64,000 nucleotides of DNA from the NCBI RefSeq assembly GCF_040403615.1, contig NZ_JBBAKG010000003.1, forward strand, positions 62,001-126,000, written 5' to 3'. The translations under genes were made by a program, and so were the position numbers. The notes below the pieces were generated by a model. That model was not told the DNA's origin, made no database searches, and saw only the letters and a list, made by a program, of their open reading frames with translations. Positions within the stretch are counted from its first letter, which is position 1, and every line of letters begins with the position of its first letter. This document shows, piece by piece, positions 8,983 to 15,844 of this stretch. The stretch is from Haliscomenobacter sp040403615 (GTDB lineage Bacteria > Bacteroidota > Bacteroidia > Chitinophagales > Saprospiraceae).

Positions 8983-9986
8983 CCACTTGGCATTTTCATA
9001 TTGAAGTATCCAGCAAGTGTACTTTGCGGTGTCCTCGCTGTGCTAGACAGGAAGTTCCCAACGGCCTTGTGAATACAGAACTAGATTTAGAATTCTTCCA
9101 ACGTAATTTCACTCCAGAGTTTGTGTTGAACAATGTTGAAAAGATTACATTTTGTGGCGATGATGGTGATCCTATCTATGCTCACGACTTGATTGCTGTA
9201 ATACAATACATTAAAAGTATCAAGCCTGTGGAAATTGTTATTATTACAAACGGATCGCACAAAAAGACCGAGTGGTGGACACAACTGGGATCTGTTTTGG
9301 ACAGCAGTGATACTGTGCATTTCAGCATAGACGGATGGGACAACGCCAGCAACAATCTGTATCGGGTGAACAGTGACTTCACAAGTATCACAAATGGTAT
9401 CACCGCATTACGTAATGCAAGCGATTGTCAAATTATATGGGCTACTATTGCATTCCGATTCAACGAGGATCGACTAGATCACATGCGAGACTTAGCAAAG
9501 CAACTGGATGTTGATGTTTTTCAATTGACCAAAAGCACTAAATTTGGCAGTGTCTATCCCAGTTATGGCATAGACGATCCTCTACAACCCAGTATAAAAT
9601 TTGTCAGCACGAGTCACAGATTCGAAAGAGAAGTTTCAGAATTAACTTATCGCGGATCATGGACTCCTGTACACCGTAAAAATATTGAACTATACAATCA
9701 AACTCCAAGTCGTAACGGTGTAACTCCGTTATGCGAAATAGGCAACAAAGGTTTGTACATTGATGCTCGCGGCAGGTTGTTTCCTTGCTGTTGGGTGGCC
9801 AATAGATACAATCACAATTCACAATGGCAACAACTGGCAGAAAACTTTAATCTACACACAAAAACTTTAACAACTGTACTGGCAGACACTTTTTGGAACG
9901 ACGAATTTCAAGCATTTAATTGGCAGGAATGCCAGACCAAATGCTCAAGTTCGCTGGTAGACAAAAATTACGCAACTTCCTGGTGA
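8976..9986 (+). CDS. Radical SAM/SPASM-type protein 2
   Basis: This 336-residue protein is a diverged paralogue of its upstream neighbour. The radical SAM cluster is C15-X3-C19-X2-C22 (KCTLRCPRC), and shared landmarks are FCGDDGDP, TNGS, a double Trp, FSIDGW and YIDARGRLFPCCW, with extra Cys near the C-terminus (ECQTKC). The start at 8976 is chosen over the GTG at 8955 because GAGAGG lies 7 nt before it and the conserved LATWHFHIEVSSKC block follows directly. Two adjacent SPASM enzymes suggest either two steps on one substrate or a heteromeric enzyme. The substrate is unknown. Confidence 0.8.
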   Translation: MLATWHFHIEVSSKCTLRCPRCARQEVPNGLVNTELDLEFFQRNFTPEFVLNNVEKITFCGDDGDPIYAHDLIAVIQYIKSIKPVEIVIITNGSHKKTEWWTQLGSVLDSSDTVHFSIDGWDNASNNLYRVNSDFTSITNGITALRNASDCQIIWATIAFRFNEDRLDHMRDLAKQLDVDVFQLTKSTKFGSVYPSYGIDDPLQPSIKFVSTSHRFEREVSELTYRGSWTPVHRKNIELYNQTPSRNGVTPLCEIGNKGLYIDARGRLFPCCWVANRYNHNSQWQQLAENFNLHTKTLTTVLADTFWNDEFQAFNWQECQTKCSSSLVDKNYATSW

Positions 9987-10029
9987 AAGAGATAACTATA
10001 CAGCAAGAATAAATCTACCAAAAAAACAC

Positions 10030-10458
10030 ATGACATGGCTATATCAAAATACCCCAATTGAGACGTTGCCCGAAGAGTGTGTTGGATTTGTTTACTTGAT
10101 CACATGTAATCTCACTGGACGCAAGTACATAGGCAAAAAATTAGCAAAATTTAGTAAAACAACACATAAGACTGTAACACAAAAAAACGGCACAAAGAAG
10201 CGGAAGAAGATACGCTCCAAGATCGACAGTGATTGGAGAGAGTACTATGGGTCAAGCCCAGAATTAACCGCAGACGTAATCAAACTAGGCACCGAAAACT
10301 TCACCAGAGAAATACTTTACTACTGCGGATCAAAATCTGAATGTAGTTATGTTGAAGCAAGAGAACAATTTGCCCGACGAGTATTGGAATCACGAGATTA
10401 TTACAACGGCCATATACAAGTTAGAGTACATGGCTCACACATTATAAACAAAATTTAA
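10030..10458 (+). CDS. GIY-YIG-like nuclease of T4-like phages
   Basis: This 142-residue protein has a GIY-YIG-type N-terminus (GFVYLITCNLTGRKYIGKK), a basic linker rich in Lys and Arg, and conserved EYYGSSPEL and FTREILYYC stretches. Close relatives are common single-copy genes in T4-like cyanophages, where they are annotated only as putative nucleases. It lacks the NUMOD DNA-binding repeats seen in the homing enzyme at 45419-45979, so a house-keeping or DNA-processing role is more likely than homing. It lies 43 nt after the radical SAM genes and just before a 420-nt non-coding, hairpin-rich stretch. Confidence 0.7.
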   Translation: MTWLYQNTPIETLPEECVGFVYLITCNLTGRKYIGKKLAKFSKTTHKTVTQKNGTKKRKKIRSKIDSDWREYYGSSPELTADVIKLGTENFTREILYYCGSKSECSYVEAREQFARRVLESRDYYNGHIQVRVHGSHIINKI

Positions 10459-10878
10459 CAGGCAGCGATCACGACAACGTGGTGAGTGTATTGGCTCACC
10501 CCCATTGAGGAACGGTGCAATACCCGGTCTAGACTTGGGCGTCAAAGGCAATTGCTAACTTAAGGCAACAAATGGTTTGGGCTCTGTGAAGAAGATACAC
10601 CCCATGCTCATAGAACTTGGATCTAATATCGGGTTACTAGGGTTCCGTTGATATGTGAAGCTTGAGTAGGGGGTACCGGTCAACCGCCTCCGCGTAGGAA
10701 ACTACAATCTCATTACTATTAGATGACTGTGCTACTCAGATGATGCTCTTTCATATTCACCGTGCATACGGTGAATTATGACCAATTAATCTAGATGATA
10801 CTTAAAACAAATAGTTAGAGAAGCAATCAGTTGTTGAGCGCAAGCGAAACAACAGACTTGCTACGCAAGTCTCTAAAC
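10459..10878. other. 420-nt non-coding, hairpin-rich intergenic region (possible structured RNA)
   Basis: This is the longest gap in the window, lying between convergent genes. No plausible gene is seen; the best short ORF is 13 codons. Clear hairpins are GGTGAG/CTCACC (10481-10500), a 9-bp ATTCACCGT/ACGGTGAAT stem with a 4-nt loop (10755-10776), GTTGTT/AACAAC (10830-10853) and an 8-bp AGACTTGC/GCAAGTCT stem with a 3-nt loop (10854-10872). A GC-rich, G/C-pairing stretch sits at about 10663-10706. I found no tRNA T-arm, tmRNA ends or group I/II intron core. It may hold a non-coding RNA, bidirectional terminators, or both. Confidence 0.4.
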
Positions 10879-11214
10879 TCATAGATTAGTATCTGGCCAA
10901 TCTCTAAACAAGGCATGTTGTATGTTGCCTGATACGAATTGATTGAAGCTTTTGTGTTTGACTTCGAGTTCTCCTTCAAGTGGTGCTACTCGTTTGAAAG
11001 CACTGTCCATTTGACCCATGTCGTTAAACTCCATGATAATCATCCATTCTGGCATGTCTGCAATTGAACGGAATCCCATCTTGCATCGGGTGATTCTGTA
11101 CGACTCCATCTTGCCTTCTGAGATCAAATGATCAAAGAAACTTTTCATTCCGTTGACCCAGTCAAGGTCTGTGATGTCGCCTTCTTTGTCTGCCCAAATT
11201 GTATATAAATCCAT
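10879..11214 (-). CDS. Small dimeric ferredoxin-like-fold protein, function unknown
   Basis: This 111-residue protein begins 'MDLYTIWADKEGDITDLDWV' and contains 'YRITRCKMGFRS' and 'MEFNDMGQMDSAFKRV'. This resembles small cellular proteins with a dimeric alpha/beta barrel (monooxygenase-like or NIPSNAP-like fold; DUF6614 is my best but unverified match). Such genes are more typical of bacteria than of phage structural modules. It is the last gene of a minus-strand set starting at gp26 and lies 2 nt after the stop of the preceding gene, so it is co-translated with it. No catalytic residue can be assigned. Confidence 0.55.
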   Translation of the reverse strand: MDLYTIWADKEGDITDLDWVNGMKSFFDHLISEGKMESYRITRCKMGFRSIADMPEWMIIMEFNDMGQMDSAFKRVAPLEGELEVKHKSFNQFVSGNIQHALFRDWPDTNL

Positions 11215-11216
11215 AG

Positions 11217-11651
11217 TTACTCCAGTGGTCCTAGTATTTCAAATCCTTGTATTTCAGATTTGTACAGGTGTGCTTGCTCAAGATACAGGTACTTGAAACC
11301 ACATGACTTGTAGATAGCACACTCTGTTTTCATTGTTTCTATTCCCAACCGTAATCGGGGGTTGTTGTAGTTCCATGCAAATTGATCGCATAGAGCATTG
11401 TGATCGTCGTAGCGTCGAATTAAACTGAACGCAACCAGTTTGTCTCCGTCATAGTAACCAATTACATCAGTCATTGAGTCAGTATAACGACTGTCAAAGA
11501 TGGGCATGACACTAGCAAAGTGTTTGTACTTGCAGTAGTCTCTATAGATGGTATTCAGCTTGGCAATGTCTGGCTCGTGCAAGTACTGCCACTTGACTGA
11601 TTCTTTGTAGTCAGTTTGACTCAGATCAATTCTAGCAAACTGATAAGTCAT
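11217..11651 (-). CDS. GNAT-like acetyltransferase candidate
   Basis: This 144-residue protein has a strand-strand-helix layout like GNAT N-acetyltransferases: 'VIGYYDGDKLVAFSLIRRYD' would be the central beta-hairpin and 'CAIYKSCGFKYLYLEQ' the C-terminal strand region. The usual acetyl-CoA loop (R/QxxGxG/A) is not obvious; 'NPRLRLGIETMK' occupies its place. The gene overlaps the preceding one by 4 nt and sits in the minus-strand set with gp26. It could be an inactive or divergent GNAT fold; confidence in the fold is moderate and in activity low. Confidence 0.5.
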   Translation of the reverse strand: MTYQFARIDLSQTDYKESVKWQYLHEPDIAKLNTIYRDYCKYKHFASVMPIFDSRYTDSMTDVIGYYDGDKLVAFSLIRRYDDHNALCDQFAWNYNNPRLRLGIETMKTECAIYKSCGFKYLYLEQAHLYKSEIQGFEILGPLE

Positions 11652-12148
11652 CTTGGATCCTGTCTATGATGGAACAGACCTTGCAAGTATTCTTCTGGCC
11701 ACCCATGATAAAATCCTTTGTTGGCCATTTGCTTAGCCTTGATGTTCAGATCACTTAGACATTGTACTAATGCAAGTGCATACTTGCCTTGATTCATTAT
11801 GACACCGTTGACATTTTCAACATTTGCAGGATGATCTTCCAGGGCCAGGAGGTCAGCTCGTAATAGGTGTTCGGTGTTGGCAGATTCAATGCTGGCAGAA
11901 AAAAGTTCACAACTCCATTCCACAGGATCGTAGGCATAGATAATAACTTCCCAGTTGCCCATGCCCCAACGTGCTCGATTTTTGAGATCATAATAAGGAT
12001 CGCTTCCCAGGTATACTTCAAATGTGCGTTTTAGCCTGGCTTGCCGTGCAAATGGACAAGGCGGAAATCCGCCCAAGGCCGGATGTGGAACTTCCACAAA
12101 GTTTTCGATCCAGGATTCTATATCTTTTTTTACTTGTTCTATGTTCAT
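11648..12148 (-). CDS. Conserved unknown protein with LGGFPPCPFA motif
   Basis: This 166-residue protein has a striking N-terminal motif, HPALGGFPPCPFARQARL (from about residue 21), followed by an alpha/beta region. The Pro-Cys-Pro element resembles small proteins in bacteria that sit near metabolic enzymes, but I cannot name the family. The start at 12148 is chosen over an upstream one because its ATG overlaps the stop of the small gp51-like frame as TAATG, a coupling arrangement, and because the upstream extension is out of the conserved pattern. With the two genes after it, this forms an accessory set tied to the transcript of gp26. Confidence 0.6.
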   Translation of the reverse strand: MNIEQVKKDIESWIENFVEVPHPALGGFPPCPFARQARLKRTFEVYLGSDPYYDLKNRARWGMGNWEVIIYAYDPVEWSCELFSASIESANTEHLLRADLLALEDHPANVENVNGVIMNQGKYALALVQCLSDLNIKAKQMANKGFYHGWPEEYLQGLFHHRQDPR

Positions 12149-12333
12149 TAGAAGAAAGGTAGTTTGGATTTTTGTGTGGTTTCGAGATTGCTTTTGATAA
12201 GTTCTGCAATCATATTGCGTTCGCTGAAACTCATGTTGAGCACATCTTCGTATGTGCCGCCACCGCGCATGTGCCATGACATTTTAAGACATTGAGCCTT
12301 CAAATCGTTTGCCTCCTTTTCCATGCGGTCCAC
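12148..12333 (-). CDS. gp51-like tail-assembly chaperone frame, probably reached by -1 frameshift
   Basis: The frame encodes 61 residues from a GTG at 12333 (MEKEANDLK...MSWHMRGG...ETTQKSKLPFF). A small protein with this pattern follows gp26 in T4-like cyanophages as I recall. There is no Shine-Dalgarno sequence before the GTG or the next ATG. Instead the frame stays open upstream, without a stop, back to a TTTTTTC slippery heptamer in the last codons of gp26 (12384-12378). The upstream in-frame peptide (LNLSAEEISTTV) is helix-like and continuous with the protein. Slippage would add 76 residues to gp26 residue 276, giving a 352-residue fusion. This copies the logic of lambda G/GT. Independent initiation at GTG remains possible. 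Confidence 0.65.
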   Translation of the reverse strand: MDRMEKEANDLKAQCLKMSWHMRGGGTYEDVLNMSFSERNMIAELIKSNLETTQKSKLPFF

Positions 12334-12362
12334 TGTGGTGGAAATTTCTTCAGCCGATAGGT

Positions 12363-13205
12363 TTAGGAGGCTTGATCGAAAAAACTTGTTTGATCTAAGG
12401 TTACTGTTTGTTTGTATTCGTGTTCACAAGCCGCACACTTCATTTGTACAGGTTTAAACTCGCTGGTGTTGCGTTTTTCAATAATTAGATCTCGAATTTT
12501 AACAAACAATTTTCTATCGGTGTTGCGTAAAAATTCTTCAATGTGTGCAGGATCTGTTACCAGCACCTGTGGTGTTCTGACACTGGCAATGTTCCATTTC
12601 AATGCACTCACGGTTAGTTCTGTAATTTTTTGCAAGGCTTGATTTAGCATTTCAAGTTTTTGTTCATCGGGTAAATTGCTTTCAGGCACTGATTGTAACA
12701 CCCGTTGTTCTTCAAACTGTTTTAAGTTTACATCGTTTTGATCACGATAGGTCATGGGTTGAAATGCTATTTCCAAGTCACCTTCTCGGAGCGGAGTCAC
12801 ATAGTCAGGCATTGTTAACCCATCTAGCACTATTCGTAAATCAATGGTGTATTCATCAGTGTTCTTGCACTCTGGGCATTCACTGTTGATTTCCATTTCG
12901 TGACCGTAACTGGCAATTCTGATGGCCACCAGGATGGAGTTAAGATCGGCTCCGGGCGCAGACCATGCATCCTTGATATCGGGGATACAACTTTGAATTA
13001 CATTGACCACAGCCGATCCGTTGAACAGCGCATCAGGTGTACGATATGTGATTTCGTCGATGGCAGTCATGGGTAAAACTGGCAATTCTTTGTTTGGGGG
13101 CATGCTGATAGTGCCAGCAGGCCAAAATTTACCTTCAGAAGGCAGGCGCAGGTAAACTGACGGCTGTCGAAAATATTGTTTTAACGGGTTCGCAGATTGG
13201 GACAT
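12363..13205 (-). CDS. gp26: Baseplate hub / tail-assembly protein gp26
   Basis: This 280-residue protein matches gp26 of T4-like phages. The N-terminus (PSVYLRLPSEGKFWP...ELPVLPMTAIDE) and two CxxC pairs (CPEC in mid-protein and CAAC near the C-terminus), which could form zinc sites, are typical. The C-terminus ends SFFDQAS, and the two Phe codons form a slippery heptamer leading into the gp51-like frame. The protein probably acts in hub assembly or as a chaperone for the tape measure, whose gene starts divergently 41 nt away. A TATAAGTA box lies 22 nt upstream. T4 gp26 is shorter (208 residues). Confidence 0.8.
   Translation of the reverse strand: MSQSANPLKQYFRQPSVYLRLPSEGKFWPAGTISMPPNKELPVLPMTAIDEITYRTPDALFNGSAVVNVIQSCIPDIKDAWSAPGADLNSILVAIRIASYGHEMEINSECPECKNTDEYTIDLRIVLDGLTMPDYVTPLREGDLEIAFQPMTYRDQNDVNLKQFEEQRVLQSVPESNLPDEQKLEMLNQALQKITELTVSALKWNIASVRTPQVLVTDPAHIEEFLRNTDRKLFVKIRDLIIEKRNTSEFKPVQMKCAACEHEYKQTVTLDQTSFFDQAS
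12378..12384 (-). promoter_or_regulatory. Candidate -1 frameshift heptamer TTTTTTC
   Basis: The minus strand reads T TTT TTC in the gp26 frame, which is the canonical X XXY YYZ form, at the codons for the conserved Phe-Phe near the gp26 C-terminus. Beginning about 2 nt further on, TCAAGCC can pair with GGCTGA (12375-12350) with one bulged base, a possible stimulatory stem. The -1 frame has no stop until 12148. Confidence 0.6.
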
Positions 13206-13210
13206 ATATT

Positions 13211-13238
13211 GCCTATAAATATACTTCTACTTATAGGC
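13211..13238. promoter_or_regulatory. Palindromic divergent late promoter between gp26 and tape measure
   Basis: An 8-bp inverted repeat GCCTATAA/TTATAGGC contains TATAAATA on the plus strand (13214-13221, 24 nt before the tape measure ATG) and TATAAGTA on the minus strand (13235-13228, 22 nt before the gp26 ATG). The symmetric spacing suggests one element firing both ways with gp55. Confidence 0.65.
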
Positions 13239-13245
13239 AGAAATC

Positions 13246-15825
13246 ATGGCAGATGAAAATATCACAGATGTACAGCGACAGTTAAGCGCCGCGATGCTTC
13301 AGGTTCAGAATGACCTGGCTCAATTTGGACGAGTGACGCAACAATCTGCTGATCAGTTAAAAGATGCTCAGATGAAGGCCAAGTATGGGTCTGAAAGTTT
13401 TACCAAAGGTGCTAACACAGCCGCACAGGCTCTAGGTGCATTGGCAGGCGCTGGTATCGAAAGCACCAAGGCCATGTACGAAGGCAAAAAAGGTGCTGCC
13501 GCTTTTAATTCTAGCCTTGACGAAATGGGCAAAGCGGCTGTGTTAGCAGGAAAAGCACTGACCTTGTTGTTGCCAGGCGGCATTGTGATGAAGGCAGTGA
13601 TTGGTGGACTGACCATGGCCGCTACTGCTGCCATAGCCTATACCAAAGCTGCCAATGACATGGCTGACAAACTGTATCAAGGATACAGCAAACTACAAGA
13701 ATCAGGTGCGGCAGCCAGCGACGGCATGACCGGAGTATTCAACGACGCCAAGAAACTGGGCTTGAGCATGAACCAGTTGGACAGTTATGTGTCACTGGTA
13801 GCGGCCAACAGTCAAGAACTTGCCTTGATGTCTGGGTCAGTAGCACAAGGACGCAAAGAATTTGCCAAGGTAGGAGAAGCATTAGAATCCAGTAGAGTCG
13901 GTTTCTTCAAGATGGGTATCACTCAGGAACAGCAAAACGAAGCCTTAATGCGTTATACAAAGAATCAAACTTTGGCAGGTCGTGCTCAGAACATGACCAG
14001 CAAAGAGATGGCCGATGGCGCTAGAGCATACATTTATGAACAAGACAAACTGACCAAACTCACTGGTATGAGCGCACAAAAGCAACAGGCTCTACTAGAC
14101 AAGGCTAGAGAAAACGAACAGTTCAATGCTAAACTTCGTAGTCTTGAAATCAAAGGTGATAAAGAAAGTTTGGCAGCCGCTGAACGATTGAAACAAGGCC
14201 TAGTAATAGCTTCTCAGGCTGGCATTGAAGAAGCTTTTATGGCCTCAGTCAACGGCAACTTACGTAGTGCAGAAGCACAAAAAGCCAACATTAGTACTTT
14301 TGGCGAACTGGGTCGTTATGCTAGAGACCTAGAAGCAGGAACTGTACAAGCCGTAGGGGGATTCAAAAGAGTTACTTCTGCAGGTGCTAACTATGAAAAA
14401 ACAATTGGCATACAGCGTAGTATGCTAGATTCAGGCACAGACAGTCAACTTAAAACAAGTCAGATGCAAAAATTGGCCCTGCTTGATCAAATGGATCAGG
14501 CTGCAATAGAAAAGAAAATTGCCGCAGACCAACTGAAGCAACAACAAGGTTTAGGCGATGCTGTTGCTAATCAATATGGCAGTTTAATAAAGACTCAACA
14601 AGACATTAATAAAAAATTAGAACAAGATGTTTTCAAAGGCATACCCAATGCTCTAGCCAACATGCAGAAACTAACTGGGGTAACAGACAAATTAGCCGAT
14701 GGGTTTACTCATCTTACTAATGGTATTAACAAGTTGTTGAGAATAATTGGCCTAGGGGAAAAAGAAGACAAAGTCGCTACCAAACAAACTGAGATATCGG
14801 GGGTCGAAAAAGAATTAAAAACAGCGCAGGCCAATCAACAGATAGCAAAAACTCCTGAGCAAAAAGCCGCCGCTGATCGAGAAGTAAAATATTACAACGA
14901 AAAACTTGAGTTACTCAAGAAAGAAAAAGAAACCATATCTGAAGATGGAAAAAATGCAGCCTATGAAAAAGAAGTACTAAAACGTGCTGACGATGAAACA
15001 AAAATTAAAAAAGCCGCATTTGATAAAGCCTTTGCCACTGCCACTTTCAAACAAAAAATGGGCATTGGTATGGATGAAGATCAAAAAAAAGCCAAACAAG
15101 AATATCTGGCCGCAGTTGGCGAAGAGCGTGAGATCAGACGATCTAGCGGGTCAGGTAGCAAACGGCAGGCTGCAATTGAGTCACTTAAAAGTTCAGGTTT
15201 CACCCCTACCAAGCCACGAGATGCAACTGCGCCACAAGGTTCAACCAGAGAGAGTCTTGAACAGCAAGGTCTCAAACTCAAACAAGGTGATGTTCAAGCC
15301 CAAGGGGCTGAACTTAGCCCCAACATAATTGAACTGGCCAAGAATATACAGGAAAATATTAAAGGGTTTGGATATTTTAGTGGATTCAATGATAATTTTC
15401 ATCAAGAAAAAGCATCTACAAGTAAACATACCAAAGGCCTGGCAGCAGACTTTACATTGGATAAAAAGCCTAGCCCTGAACAAGGTCAAGAACTTGTTAC
15501 CTGGTTGAACAAACAAGGTGCTAGTTTAGCCATTGATGAATACAACAGCCCTACTGCCAAAGCCACAGGTGGGCATATCCACGTGGAAATTCCTACGTTT
15601 GCTGAGGGTGGCAATTTGGCCGCAGGCAAACTGGGCATTGCTGGTGAAGCAGGTCCTGAGTTTGTTGAAGGACCTGCTACTATTACCCCAATGGGAGACA
15701 TAATGGGAGTGTTCAACAACATGGCCATGATGATGGGACAACAGGTGGGTGCAATTGACGAATTGATCAGAATTGCCAAGAACGGTAACGACATACAAAC
15801 TAAGATCCTGCGTGTGCAACAGTAA
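13246..15825 (+). CDS. Tail tape measure protein (gp29 role) with M15-type peptidase domain
   Basis: This 859-residue protein is long, helical and rich in Ala, Lys and Gln, with a hydrophobic segment at about residues 115-135 and many coiled-coil stretches, as in tape measures that set tail length. The tail end has the usual 'FAEGG...GIAGEAGPEFVEG' signature near residue 785. Just before it (about 690-782) is a compact domain with SKHTKGLAADFTL and GGHIHVEI, matching the H-x6-D and HxH zinc ligands of D-Ala-D-Ala carboxypeptidase/endopeptidase family M15. This domain could cut peptidoglycan during DNA entry. T4 gp29 (590 residues) has none. Its chaperone candidates lie divergently upstream. 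Confidence 0.85.
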   Translation: MADENITDVQRQLSAAMLQVQNDLAQFGRVTQQSADQLKDAQMKAKYGSESFTKGANTAAQALGALAGAGIESTKAMYEGKKGAAAFNSSLDEMGKAAVLAGKALTLLLPGGIVMKAVIGGLTMAATAAIAYTKAANDMADKLYQGYSKLQESGAAASDGMTGVFNDAKKLGLSMNQLDSYVSLVAANSQELALMSGSVAQGRKEFAKVGEALESSRVGFFKMGITQEQQNEALMRYTKNQTLAGRAQNMTSKEMADGARAYIYEQDKLTKLTGMSAQKQQALLDKARENEQFNAKLRSLEIKGDKESLAAAERLKQGLVIASQAGIEEAFMASVNGNLRSAEAQKANISTFGELGRYARDLEAGTVQAVGGFKRVTSAGANYEKTIGIQRSMLDSGTDSQLKTSQMQKLALLDQMDQAAIEKKIAADQLKQQQGLGDAVANQYGSLIKTQQDINKKLEQDVFKGIPNALANMQKLTGVTDKLADGFTHLTNGINKLLRIIGLGEKEDKVATKQTEISGVEKELKTAQANQQIAKTPEQKAAADREVKYYNEKLELLKKEKETISEDGKNAAYEKEVLKRADDETKIKKAAFDKAFATATFKQKMGIGMDEDQKKAKQEYLAAVGEEREIRRSSGSGSKRQAAIESLKSSGFTPTKPRDATAPQGSTRESLEQQGLKLKQGDVQAQGAELSPNIIELAKNIQENIKGFGYFSGFNDNFHQEKASTSKHTKGLAADFTLDKKPSPEQGQELVTWLNKQGASLAIDEYNSPTAKATGGHIHVEIPTFAEGGNLAAGKLGIAGEAGPEFVEGPATITPMGDIMGVFNNMAMMMGQQVGAIDELIRIAKNGNDIQTKILRVQQ

Positions 15826-15831
15826 TCACGG

Positions 15832-15837
15832 TAAATA
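15832..15837 (+). promoter_or_regulatory. TAAATA box 7 nt before gp20 ATG
   Basis: GGTAAATA is followed by AACTACT and the gp20 ATG. No Shine-Dalgarno sequence fits between, so a transcript from here would be nearly leaderless. Confidence 0.5.
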
Positions 15838-15844
15838 AACTACT

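Noticed and set aside
10459..10878. Group I intron, tRNA or tmRNA
   Set aside because: No interrupted exon flanks the region (genes converge on it), and no T-arm consensus, tmRNA ends or catalytic core could be matched by eye.
12149..12277. 43-residue N-terminal extension of the LGGFPPCPFA protein
   Set aside because: The extension is the out-of-frame shadow of the gp51-like coding sequence; the ATG at 12148 is coupled as TAATG.
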